The position numbers and the translations under genes are program-made. A stretch of DNA of 64,000 nucleotides from Pogostemon cablin (lineage: Eukaryota > Streptophyta > Magnoliopsida > Lamiales > Lamiaceae), in NCBI GenBank assembly GCA_023678885.1, contig CM042965.1, positions 32,655,777 to 32,719,776 of the forward strand, read 5' to 3'. Shown here in pieces: positions 10,056 through 20,734 of the stretch; position 1 is the stretch's first letter; each line of letters starts with the position of its first letter. The notes below the pieces were generated by a model that searched no databases, was not told the DNA's origin, and worked only from the letters and a program-made list of their open reading frames with translations.

Positions 10056-11407
10056 TGGCATTCATGAAAGACACAAGGGCTTACATGGAAAAAAGAGATG
10101 CAAAGATGGAGGCTAGAATGGAGGAAAATGAGAAGAAATCCGACAATAGGATGAGAGCTTTTGAGTATCAAATGGGTCAAATTGCTTCTTCCGTGGGATC
10201 TCAACACCAACAAGGAAAGTTTCCATCTACCACGGTAACTAATCCTAAAGAAGATTGCAAAGCTATCACTCTTAGAAGTGGAAAAGAGTATGAGGAACCT
10301 CCTATGCCTAAAGAAGATAGTATTGTCATTGAAAGGGAAGTGGAAAGCAAGGTGGAAGAAGGGTTGGTGCAAGAAGAGATTGAAATGGAGGAAGTAAGCA
10401 AGAAAAAAGAAATTGTTGAGCAAAAGAAAGATGAAGAGAAGATAGAGAGAATTCCAAAGTGGAAAAAGGCAAAGGAGTTAAGGGAAAAGGAAGTTGAAGT
10501 TGAAAGAGATAGTTGGGGAATACCCAAGACTCAAGTACCGGTTCCTTTTCCTCAAAGGTTCTTGAAGAAGGGTTTGGATGAGAGGTTCAAAAAGTTTCTT
10601 GAAATCTTCAAGAAGATTCAAATCAATATCCCTTTCGCCGATGCTTTGGATCAAATGCCTCATTATGCTCGTTTCTTGAAGGACATCATAGGAAAGAAAA
10701 GAAGTCTTGTGGATAATGAAATGGTTAATCTAACCGAAGAGTGTAGTGCCATTCTACAACGGAAACTTCCACAAAAATTGAAGGATCCGGGTAGTTTCAT
10801 TATACCATGTGAAATTGGAAAGAACAAGAAGAACAAGGCTCTTTGTGACCTCGGTGCAAGCATTAATCTAATGCCTCTCTCCATATTCAAGAAGCTTGGA
10901 TTAGGTGAAGTAAAGCCAACTTCCATCACACTTCAATTGGCGGATCGATCTATGACACATCCAAAAGGAGTAGTTGAAGATGTGTTGGTGAAAGTTGATA
11001 AGTTCGTCTTTCCGGTGGATTTTGTTGTTCTAGATATGGAGGAGGATGAAAATGTGCCATTGATTTTTGGGAGACCGTTTCTTGCTACCGGGAGAGCTCT
11101 TATTGATGTCTACAAGGGAGAATTGAAGTTGAGGGTTAATGATGAGGAAGTGGTATTCTCTCTACACAAGGCCATGCAATATCCAATGAATGATGAAGAA
11201 TGCAAAAGTATGGATGTTGTAAAGGGAAGTGTCGAGGAGAGTTGGCCTTCCATTGTAACCAAGGATCCACTTGAACTTTGCTTGAGCAATTCTCTATCTC
11301 TTTCTAATATTTCTACTACTTCTCTTGATTTAAATGAAGAATTGATTAATTGTTTGCTTGATCTAGGTGATTGTAGTGAAGCTCAAGAGGTTGCAGCCGC
11401 CATCTAA
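10026..11407 (+). pseudogene. Element A Gag C-terminus and aspartic protease, frameshifted and ended by a stop
   Basis: The frame overlaps the end of gag and holds the Gag C-terminal coiled region (MGQIASS, NPKEDCKAITLRSGKEY), a glutamate/lysine-rich linker, the PFPQRFLKKGLDERFKKF motif, then an aspartic protease domain: ALCDLGASINLMP is the active-site region (DLGAS in place of DTGA/DSGA) and LIFGRPFLATGRALIDV is the flap/C-terminal block. It ends with a taa stop at 11405-11407 that is in the same frame as the downstream RT, so this looks like a nonsense mutation between protease and RT rather than a natural end. There is no independent start codon; ATGs near 10040 are internal. In element B the gag-to-protease region is one continuous frame, which supports reading the shift here as damage. 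Confidence 0.88.
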
Positions 11408-12425
11408 AGGGGAAATGAAAAGTTCTTACCACTTAGAGATCCACTCGAGCAAGAAGAGAAAAAGGAAAAGAAGGTGGAGTTGAAGCCTCTACCCGATCAT
11501 CTTACTTATGCCTACCTTGGTGAAAATGAGACATATCCGGTAATTGTATCATCATCTCTAACTTCTAGTCAACTTGATAAATTGCTTAATATCCTTAAAG
11601 AGCATAAGTCGGCTATTGGTTGGTGTATTAATGATTTGAAGGGAATTAGTCCAACAATTTACATGCATAAGATAAGACTTGAGGATGAAGGGAAAGCTTG
11701 TGTTCAAAACCAAAGAAGACTTAATCCTATCATGCAAGAAGTGGTAAAAAAAGAGGTTCTTAAGTGGTTAGACTCCGATATGATTTTTCCTATTAGTGAT
11801 AGCCCTTATGTGAGCCCATTGCATGTAGTATCTAAAAAAGGGGGTATGACTATAGTGAAGACCGATAAAGATGAGACCATAGCCACTAGGACGGTGACGG
11901 GGTGGCGTGTGTGTGTTGATTATAGGAAGCTTAATGAAAACACACGTAAAGATCACTTCCCCTTACCTTTCTTGGATCAAATGTTGGATAGGTTGGCCGG
12001 ATATGAGTTTTATTGCTTTCTTGATGGGTATTCTGGGTATAACCAAATTCTCATAGCACCCGAAGACCAAGAAAAGACCGCTTTCACTTGTCCTTATGGA
12101 ATATTTGCTTTTCGAAGATTGCCATTCGGACTTTGCAATGCACCGGCCACCTTTCAAAGGTGTATGATGGCAATCTTTGAAGGATTAATTGAGAATATAA
12201 TGGAAGTTTTCATGGATGACTTTTCGGTGTTTGGTTCTTCTTTTGATAATTGTTTGTCTAACCTTGCTATTGTTTTGAAGCGATGTCAAGACACTAATTT
12301 AGTGTTGAATTGGGAGAAGTGTCATTTCATGGTAAATGATGGCATTGTACTTGGACATCACATCTCTTCAAAGGGATTGCAAGTTGACCGAGCCAAAGTT
12401 GTTGCTATAGAGAAGCTTCCACCGC
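11408..12425 (+). pseudogene. Element A reverse transcriptase, interrupted by element B
   Basis: The frame continues from the protease after the taa stop. It carries the RT fingers and palm: QNQRRLNPIMQEVVKKEV, WRVCVDYRKLNENT, HFPLPFLDQMLDRLAG, FLDGYSGYNQI, FRRLPFGLCNAPATFQRCM and the catalytic box VFMDDFSVFG (YxDD-type motif as F-M-D-D), then HFMVNDGIVLGHHIS. The domain synthesises element cDNA in virus-like particles. The coding line is broken at 12425 by insertion of element B and resumes at 20735 with the connection domain. Apart from the preceding stop and the insertion it is open. Confidence 0.92.
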
Positions 12426-14017
12426 TGATTAGCCATAACTTGTAGTCGGGTTGACCAATTCAAGAATTTATCGAACCACAGGGAGGTCGATGCTAGCACT
12501 TAAGCGATATCACGTTTATCACGATTTTATAGAAACGAATCATAGATGGATGGTTGAGTAAACAAGTAATTAAATGCAAATAAATGAAAGTAGACAAGAT
12601 GATGATGGAAAGTGGTTTACCAAATTGATTAAAAGTGAGATTAACAACAATCAAGAAGTGGAAATTCTAGGAATTATGCATCAAATTCATATGTGTCATG
12701 GATTGAAGACTAAGGGCCAACACTAAGATCACCTAAACTCCCTCTCGGAATGAATAGGATATGAATATCAAATAGCTCAATGAATTGGTTCTCACTTAAA
12801 CAATTCCAACTAGGTACTAAGCTTAAATGAGAGTCCCTTCACACAATTAATCAATCTCTCGATCAAACCAATCACATGTCCTACCAAAGGGTTCTAAACT
12901 ATGAAGGACTTCTCAATCTCTTCACAATCTATAATGCACATGAAGTGTTTGATGAAATGATTCACTTAATTATCCTAAGCATATAATTGATTTCTCAATC
13001 TAATCACATATCTAGAACAAATAAACACACAAATCATCAATACAATTCAAGCAATTAATAATCAATGGTAGAAAATCATAGATCCAATCAACATATGAAT
13101 TAAAATACACAAATCCCCAAAATTATCCAACAACTCTCATGTTGCTAATCTCACAAGGGAGATTAGCCTATCATATTAACAAGGAAATTAACATAAACAT
13201 TAAGATCCTTCAAAAACATGATGAAACTATGAGGTTTAATACAAGAAATGAATTGAAACTCCCTTGATGTCACTTCAATGGTGGTTTCTTTCCTTCCCTT
13301 GTTATCTTCCTCTCTTCCTTGCTTCTTTTCTTCAATTTGATGATGATTTTGATGGTTGGATGATTGTAGATCCAAAGGATGGTGAATGGATGAAGATGAT
13401 GATGTAAAAATGGAGGAAATGGTGTGTGAGGTGTGTGGGGAAGGTGGAATTTCGGATCTTCTTTGCATATTGAAGTATTGGGTATTTATACCCCTTGGGA
13501 GGCTTCTAGAAGGATTCTGATTTTTTTCCAGGAATTTACACAGCATGAGTCGTGCTCGGTAACACGGCCATAAGGTGGCCGTGTTGTGTCTTCTGATGTC
13601 GGCACACGGCCTCTGCTTACAGGGCCGTGTTGATGACACGGCTCGTTCTGCCAACACGACTCGTGCGATTGGACACGGGCACAGGGTGGTCGTGTTGGAT
13701 GTTCTGATGTCGGCGCACGGCTATCTCTTACAGGGCCGTGTTGGCTACACGGCCCGTGTTGGTGCTGGCTCCTGTTTTTCTTCACTGTTTTGGCTCGTTC
13801 TCCTTCGTTTCAACTCCGAATTGAGATCCGCTTCTTCCTATGCCTTCCTTATCATATCTAGCATCAAATAAAAAGTGAAAATAGTAGGTTTAAGCTCATT
13901 TACACACATTTCCATGAAAACACAAAACACAACCAAATAACACATAAAATACGGATAAAATTATACGAAAACACATATAAAAAAACACTAAAATCTAGGT
14001 GAAAATATCACTCATCA
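12426..14017 (-). repeat. Element B 3' LTR (1592 bp)
   Basis: On the plus strand it begins tgattagcc and ends actcatca. It contains the hairpin word array at 13545-13765 and a TATA box (tatttata on the plus strand) at 13483-13490. Its U3 outer end, read on the minus strand, is clearly related to the element A LTR start, so A and B belong to one family. Confidence 0.94.
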
Positions 14018-14032
14018 CACCCCCAAACTTAA
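14018..14032 (-). other. Polypurine tract of element B
   Basis: The plus strand reads cacccccaaacttaa directly inside the 3' LTR; on the minus strand this is a purine-rich tract of the type ttaagtttggggg that primes plus-strand DNA synthesis. Confidence 0.88.
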
Positions 14033-16197
14033 AGTGTTGTGCGTCCTCGCACAACGAAAATGATAAACCATGAGGAGTGATTTTCACCTAGAAAAAGACT
14101 AAACGAACATAAGTAATAACACATCAATAGCAATAAGAATTACAAACTATGCTAAGGCATCCTACATCAATAAAATTATAACATGAGAAATTAACAAGTT
14201 CAATCAAAAGAGAATAAAGTGTAATATAGTCCCTTTTAGTCCAAGCCTTACATAGGTTATAAATTTCACTCAACACTCTTTAAAGTAGGTAAAACAACAC
14301 TCATCAATCGATTGGCTTAACTCGCTATAAGCTTGCTCGTGGATTATATTCACAAACCGCCAAAGTTTAAATTAGCGATCAAAAAGGTCTTTTATTAAGG
14401 TTGTAATGATAGGCTCTTTGGTAGGGTATGGAAGATATGGATAATAGTGACTAAGCAAGTGTAAGTAATCGAAGAGATGGCCAATTTCTCCAACTTCTCC
14501 ACTTTTCTTTCTTCCTTTCTCAACTTTGGTAATCTCAAGCACTAATCATCAACTTTTCTTAGATTTTTAGCTTCTTTTAATGCATGCTTCCTTCTTTGAA
14601 CTTTTAAGTACGTGAGCATATTGTTATTGCTTTGCTCATTTTCTTGATTTGAGGTTGCATGTCCATTCTTTCTTGTGCTCTTTTTCATCCTTTTTTCTTG
14701 CTTGTTTACCATTTCCCTTTTTTTTTCTTCCTTATCAAACCTTTCTAGCTACCATCTCCTCAATCACCCACACAAAAGGGTAATTATATAAGGCTCAAAT
14801 GGGTAATCAAGGTTTATAATGTGCTAAATTCACAATGAATAGGCTTTAAGGCTCAAAGTGGTTGACTAGGGATGATGTTCATGGTAGGGAAATATATGGC
14901 AATGACTATAATAACAAGGATGGCCTTAGATCATTTCACTAATCTCCACAAATCGGGCTCGTTCCTATAGTCCTTGAGCAAGTTCTAGCTTATCAAAACT
15001 CAATCGATCCACTCATGAAGGAAAAAAACCATGTATGCACGGTTGAGGCTCAAATTCTCACAAGCTTATGCATTGGACCTTAAGAAACTTATTACACCAC
15101 ATTCATCTCAAAATTGAACAAGTTAAGTAAAACATGTCACAATTCGAAAGTGTAGGGATTCTTAATCATAACTTGTCATCACTTACTACCACAACATATC
15201 ACCACTCATGTTCAAAAATGACTCACAACATTCCAAAACAAACCACCAAACATACCAAGACAAAAATAAGAAAACACACAAAACATAAAATAAAGACTCA
15301 ACAAACAAGAAACAAAAAAAAACACATAACATGCAAGAATAAAAATCACCATCATTGAAAAATGAAGCACACATTCTATATCATCCATAACATTTAAGCT
15401 CACATTCATCCCAACTTTTATTGAAAAGGAAATCCTAATTACGAAAGTAAACATCCCAAAAACATAACACATGAAGTAACATGCTAATCCATTCAATCCA
15501 AATCAAAATATGTCAAGCGACTAGAAGTGATAAGGTGTAGAGTACTCCCTCAATAGGCATTTGATAATGAAAGCGTTAGCTCCAAGCTCCATTCATGCTT
15601 CCAATACCTTTCACTCATGCTCAAAGACTCAACAAACACCATTAGCTCAACCATTGCATTTAACAAATATGGACTATCATGCACTTCAACACCACCAATC
15701 ATACCAAAATCAAACCAAACTCATGAGAAAATTTTTTAAAATTGAGTGAATTTTACAAGAAGACCTATCATCATCAATATTATCATATCAAGCACACTCA
15801 AGTGGTACGTCACACCACGCACTCTCCCCCCAAACTTAAATCGAACTTAGAAGTGAGAATTAAGTTTGCAAAAAGTGGTGGGACTTACCCTTGTAGTTTC
15901 CATTGATGATCTTCTTGTGGAGAAGTAAACGCATCCACACGACTCAAGCTATGTTCACCATGCACTTTCCTCCCAAACTTGACTTGATACAAGAGTCGAA
16001 AATTAAGTTTGCAACAAATGGTGACATTTTTACTCAAATCCATGAAGCACTTCTCCTTTCTTCAACATGCATTTTTCTCACAAGCACATTCCACCTACAA
16101 GACCAAAATCAACAAAAAGCATCAAAATAACAAAAGAATGGGTTGCCTCCCATTTAGCGCTAAGTTTAACGTCTTCAAGCCGGACGGAATTTTACGA
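14033..16197 (-). other. Element B spacer between gag-protease and polypurine tract
   Basis: About 2.2 kb with no supported gene. It aligns in reverse with A's post-pol spacer (22711-24818). Two further purine-tract-like motifs occur on the minus strand: cccccccaaacttaaatcg near 15826-15844 and ctcccaaacttgacttgat near 15969-15987. A hairpin-forming motif (ggttgcctccc) is at 16137-16154, just past the gene's end. Confidence 0.75.
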
Positions 16198-18999
16198 TCA
16201 TTGGACCAAAGGATGGTCCATCCCACTTTCTCCTCGCATTCTCACTTTAAACATTAGCTTAGCCTTCTTCTTGTCCACTAGCTCAACTTCTCCATTCTTG
16301 CTCACTAGCATCAAATCGTCATCAAGAAGTGATTCTAGTTGACTTCCTCTTTCTCCTTTGTCAATCTTCCAATCAAGCTCCGATGCTTTCATCTTATTAA
16401 CATCACAAGAAGACAAGTTAGAATTGGACATTTTCATATAATCATGAAGAAATGAGTTTAAATTGTCAAAGAGAAGAGAATCATGATCATCAAAATCATC
16501 CGGAGGCTTTAAGTGATGAGGCTTGATCCCTTTATCTTTCTTGCACAAGAATGTGACATTCTTTCCTTTTGAGCTCAATGATAACTCCTCTCTACCAACA
16601 TCAATCTTTGCTCTCCCGGTGGCTAGAAATGGTCTTCCCAAAATGAGTGGAACTCGAGGGTCCGCCTTTACTTCCAACACCATGAAATCAACCGGAAATG
16701 CTAACCCCTTCACTTTCACCTCCACGTCTTCAACAATCCCAAGTGGCTTCACAACTTCACCATTTACCACTTCAAGACGGATAGTCGTAGGCTTTAGCTC
16801 TCCAATTTCAAGGTCTTTAAACGTGGCATGAGACATCACGTTGACACTTGCCCCCAAGTCACACAATGCATCAAGGGTGCTTTTTCCTTCAAAATCACAA
16901 GGGATTATGAACTTCCCCGGATCACCAACTTTTGTAGGCCCCCCTTTTAGCATCGACTCACTTGTTTCGGGTTGCTCCTCTTTCTTTTTCTCCTCATATT
17001 TCTTCTTGAGCTCTTTCACATACTCCTCAAACTCCTTTTTCTTCTCTTCCTTTACAAACATTTGTGGATAGGGAATAGGAAATGGAGTGATCGGAATACC
17101 CCAATAGTCACGCTTATACTCTTCTTCCTTGATCTTTTCCTCAACTTTCTTTTCCTCTTGCACCCTCTTCCACTTAGGTATCCATTTAGGCCCCTTCTCT
17201 TCTTTGTTCTTTATCTCTTCCATTTCTTCAACAACCTTGCTTTCCACCAACCCTTCTTCAACCTTTCGTTCCTCCTTCGTATCAACCAACAAACATTGAG
17301 CTTTGGGATTAACCTCGGTTGTAGCCGGAAACTTTCCTTTTTGTTGAGCGCTCATTGAGCTCGCCATTTGACCAAACGAATACTCCAAGGCTTTTAATCG
17401 TCTTTCATTTACTTCCTCAAAAGCCTTGAATTTTCTTTCAATCATTTCCTCTTGATTTTTGTTGGAAGCAATCAATTTTTCAAGAAGTTCTTCGGTAGTC
17501 GCCTTCCCTTCATTATTTGGCGCTTTAGCTCCCGGATGATACCCCGGAGGATACGCAACCGCATTGCTCGGGTTTGAGTAGGAGAAGTTCCCTTGCCTTT
17601 GTTGTTGTTGTGGATATGAGCTTCCGCTACTTTGACCATTGAAACCCCCTTGCCTTGGTGGATAGCTTCCTTGACTTTGGTTGAAACTACCTTGGAAATT
17701 GTTTTGGTAATTCCCTTGGTAGTTTCTTCCTTGCATGTACGATACATCCTCAACACGTGGCATAGAGTTGGCCCATTGTTCACCATCCACAACATTCGGA
17801 GGTAGCACACCTTGCTTGACTTTTAGCCCCTCAACCATATTCGCTCCTTGATTGTTCACACTTTGATTCAAGCTCATTTGTTTCATGACCTCCGCCACTA
17901 TCTTTTCCATGCTTGGCATACTTGGTTCAACACTTACACTCTTCACATTATATTGTTGCCCTTGATCAAAACTTTCAAATCCATAGCATCCACTTACCCT
18001 CTCCGATGGCCATTGGTACACATTTGTAGCAATCTCTTCAAATATTTTTATGGCCCTTTCCGGAGTTACTCCAAGTACGGATCCACCCGCCGAAGCATCA
18101 ACAAGCACTCTTTGCCCATTCACAAGTCCTTGATAGAAAAATCCAACTTGTTGATTCTCCGGGAAACCATGTTGTGGACACTTACGTAGCATATCCTTAA
18201 ACCTTTCCCACGCTTCGTAAAAACTCTCTTGAGGCATTTGCTTGAATTGAGTGATCAAGCTCTTCATTTGAAGCGTCTTGGAAGGTGGGAAGTATTTGTT
18301 CAAAAACAATTGTGCTAGCTCGTCCCATGTGTTGCACGTACCGGGAGTAATGGTAGATAACCATGTTCTTGCTCTATCCTTTAAAGAAAATGGGAACAAC
18401 CTCATCTTGATGCAATCTTCACTCACCCCATTCATCTTCACGGTGTTAGCAATCTCCACAAATTGGGCTAGATGAGCATTAGGATCTTCATTCGGGGCTC
18501 CACCAAATTGTTGCTCTCTCACCAATGAAATCAAGCCCATTTTAAATTCAAAGTTGTTGGCATGAATTGGTGGTCCCATCATTTGTGGAATTGCCCTTGG
18601 CATGAAGAAATCCCGGATCACCCTTTGATCATTTTGCATTCCATGTTGAACCGGAGGTGGAGGTGGTGGTACATATGCTTGTTGTGGAGGAGCATAAGCT
18701 TGTTGAAAGCCTTGTTGCCTTAGAACTTGTTGAACCATTTGTTGAAGCAAAGCTTGGTTGTTCATAGCTCCATAATTTTGATAGGCTTGTTGGGGAGGAT
18801 TTTCATTGAATTGATGTGCGTTGTCTTGCACGTTCATATTGTGTCCTCCTTCCCCATCATGCTCTATCTCCACACGATTATCACCTTGAAAATTCTCCAT
18901 TTGACCACTATTTTTGTTCTCCTTTCTTCTCCTTCTCAATGTATGCTCAATCTCCCAATCAATAGGTTCTACTTGTTTCCCTTTGGATCTTGTTTGCAT
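16198..18999 (-). CDS. gag-pro: Element B Gag-protease polyprotein, intact 933 codons
   Basis: The start MQTRSKGKQVEPIDWEIE is homologous to element A's Gag start and lies about 130 bp inside the primer site. A proline/glutamine segment (PPQQAYVPPPPPPVQ) is followed by the capsid-like domain (about residues 135-345: IHANNFEFKMG, FLNKYFPPSKT, YEAWERFKDMLRKCPQHGF, WPSERV). A glutamine/glycine/asparagine-rich low-complexity stretch (about 445-520) replaces a zinc knuckle; a lysine/glutamate coiled region (about 610-720) leads to an aspartic protease with ALCDLGASVNVM and LILGRPFLATGRAKIDV (about 755-865). The C-terminal tail is not recognised and ends where pol would begin in A. An unbroken frame suggests Gag is made and maintained by selection or recent copying. 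It would form particles but cannot reverse transcribe. Confidence 0.93.
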   Translation of the reverse strand: MQTRSKGKQVEPIDWEIEHTLRRRRKENKNSGQMENFQGDNRVEIEHDGEGGHNMNVQDNAHQFNENPPQQAYQNYGAMNNQALLQQMVQQVLRQQGFQQAYAPPQQAYVPPPPPPVQHGMQNDQRVIRDFFMPRAIPQMMGPPIHANNFEFKMGLISLVREQQFGGAPNEDPNAHLAQFVEIANTVKMNGVSEDCIKMRLFPFSLKDRARTWLSTITPGTCNTWDELAQLFLNKYFPPSKTLQMKSLITQFKQMPQESFYEAWERFKDMLRKCPQHGFPENQQVGFFYQGLVNGQRVLVDASAGGSVLGVTPERAIKIFEEIATNVYQWPSERVSGCYGFESFDQGQQYNVKSVSVEPSMPSMEKIVAEVMKQMSLNQSVNNQGANMVEGLKVKQGVLPPNVVDGEQWANSMPRVEDVSYMQGRNYQGNYQNNFQGSFNQSQGSYPPRQGGFNGQSSGSSYPQQQQRQGNFSYSNPSNAVAYPPGYHPGAKAPNNEGKATTEELLEKLIASNKNQEEMIERKFKAFEEVNERRLKALEYSFGQMASSMSAQQKGKFPATTEVNPKAQCLLVDTKEERKVEEGLVESKVVEEMEEIKNKEEKGPKWIPKWKRVQEEKKVEEKIKEEEYKRDYWGIPITPFPIPYPQMFVKEEKKKEFEEYVKELKKKYEEKKKEEQPETSESMLKGGPTKVGDPGKFIIPCDFEGKSTLDALCDLGASVNVMSHATFKDLEIGELKPTTIRLEVVNGEVVKPLGIVEDVEVKVKGLAFPVDFMVLEVKADPRVPLILGRPFLATGRAKIDVGREELSLSSKGKNVTFLCKKDKGIKPHHLKPPDDFDDHDSLLFDNLNSFLHDYMKMSNSNLSSCDVNKMKASELDWKIDKGERGSQLESLLDDDLMLVSKNGEVELVDKKKAKLMFKVRMRGESGMDHPLVQ

Positions 19000-19131
19000 A
19001 TACCTTCAAAAATGAGAGAAGTTAGAACAAAGTTTCACAAAGCAAAAACAAGTAATAAATACAAGAAAAAAAAATGTCTCTAGTAAGATCGCTTTAAACG
19101 TTCCTTCTTTAAGCGACTAGCAACCGTTACC

Positions 19132-19149
19132 TCCCCGGCAACGGCGCCA
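19132..19149 (-). other. Primer-binding site (tRNA-Asp type) of element B
   Basis: The plus strand tccccggcaacggcgcca is the complement of the site in element A and lies 2 bp inside the 5' LTR, which starts at 19152 in plus-strand coordinates. Confidence 0.9.
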
Positions 19150-19151
19150 TT

Positions 19152-20729
19152 TGATTAGCCATAACTTGTAGTCGGGTTGACCAATTCAAGAATTTATCGA
19201 ACCACAGGGAGGTCGATGCTAGCACTTAAGCGATATCACGTTTATCACGATTTTATAGAAACGAATCATAGATGGATGGTTGAGTAAACAAGTAATTAAA
19301 TGCAAATAAATGAAAGTAGACAAGATGATGATGGAAAGTGGTTTACCAAATTGATTAAAAGTGAGATTTACAACAATCAAGAAGTGGAAATTCTAGGAAT
19401 TATGCATCAAATTCATATGTGTCATGGATTGAAGACTAAGGGCCAACACTAAGATCACCTAAACTCCCTCTCGGAATGAATAGGATATGAATATCAAATA
19501 GCTCAATGAATTGGTTCTCACTTAAACAATTCCAACTAGGTACTAAGCTTAAATGAGAGTCCCTTCACACAATTAATCAATCTCTCGATCAAACCAATCA
19601 CATGTCCTACCAAAGGGTTCTAAACTATGAAGGACTTCTCAATCTCTTCACAATCTATAATGCACATGAAGTGTTTGATGAAATGATTCACTTAATTATC
19701 CTAAGCATATAATTGATTTCTCAATCTAATCACATATCTAGAATAAATAAACACACAAATCATCAATACAATTCAAGCAATTAATAATCAATGGTAGAAA
19801 ATCATAGATCCAATCAACATATGAATTAAAATACACAAATCCCCAAAATTATCCAACAACTCTCATGTTGCTAATCTCACAAGGGAGATTAGCCTATCAT
19901 ATTAACAAGGAAATTAACATAAACATTAAGATCCTTCAAAAACATGATGAAACTATGAGGTTTAATATAAGAAATGAATTGAAACTCCCTTGATGTCACT
20001 TCAATGGTGGTTTATTTCCTTCCCTTGTTATCTTCCTCTCTTCCTTGCTTCTTTTCTTCAATTTGATGATGATTTTGATGGTTGGATGATTGTAGATCCA
20101 AAGGATGGTGAATGGATGAAGATGATGGTGTAAAAATGGAGGAAATGGTGTGTGAGGTGTGTGGGGAAGGTGGAATTTCGGATCTTCTTTGCATATTGAA
20201 GTATTGGGTATTTATACCCCTTGGGAGGCTTCTAGAAGGATTCTGATTTTTTTCCAAGAATTTACACAGCACGAGTCGTGCTCAGTAACACGGCCATAAG
20301 GTGGCCGTGTTGTGTCTTCTGATGTCGGCACACGGCCTCTGCTTACAGGGCCGTGTTGATGACACGGCTCGTTCTGCCAACACGACTCGTGCGATTGGAC
20401 ACGGGCACAGGGTGGTCGTGTTGGATGTTCTGATGTCGCCGCACGGCTATCTCTTACAGGGCCGTGTTGGCTACACGGCCCATGTTGGTGCTGGCTCCTG
20501 TTTTGGCTCGTTCTCCTTCGTTTCAACTCCGAATTGAGATCCGCTTCTTCCTATGCCTTCCTTATCATATCTAGCATCAAATAAAAGTGAAAATAGTAGG
20601 TTTAAGCTCATTTACATACATTTCCATGAAAACACAAAACACAACCAAATAACACATAAAATACGGATAAAATTATACGAAAACACATATAAAAAGACAC
20701 TAAAATCTAGGTAAAAATATCACTCATCA
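19152..20729 (-). repeat. Element B 5' LTR (1578 bp)
   Basis: Near-identical to 12426-14017; it lacks 13 bp near 20502 present in the other LTR. The TATA box (tatttata on the plus strand) is at 20209-20216, with the hairpin word array at 20270-20490 upstream of it on the minus strand. This is the copy that would drive transcription of gag-protease. Confidence 0.94.
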
Positions 20730-20734
20730 ACCGC

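Larger units (their letters stand above)
12426..20729 (-). mobile_element. Element B: non-autonomous Athila-type element with gag-protease only, nested in A
   Basis: LTRs at 12426-14017 (3' LTR) and 19152-20729 (5' LTR) are flanked by the target duplication accgc (12421-12425 and 20730-20734). Minus-strand order: 5' LTR, primer site, one 933-codon gag-protease frame, spacer, polypurine tract, 3' LTR. RT, RNase H and integrase are absent, yet LTR ends, primer site, purine tract and gag are intact, which fits an element copied with enzymes from a relative such as A. By eye the LTRs differ by about 13 substitutions and two small indels, similar to A. This is the structure described in plants as TR-GAG type non-autonomous elements. 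Confidence 0.95.

Noticed and set aside
15134..16342. Plus-strand frames within element B
   Set aside because: They lie antisense to the spacer and gag-protease gene and have low-complexity composition.
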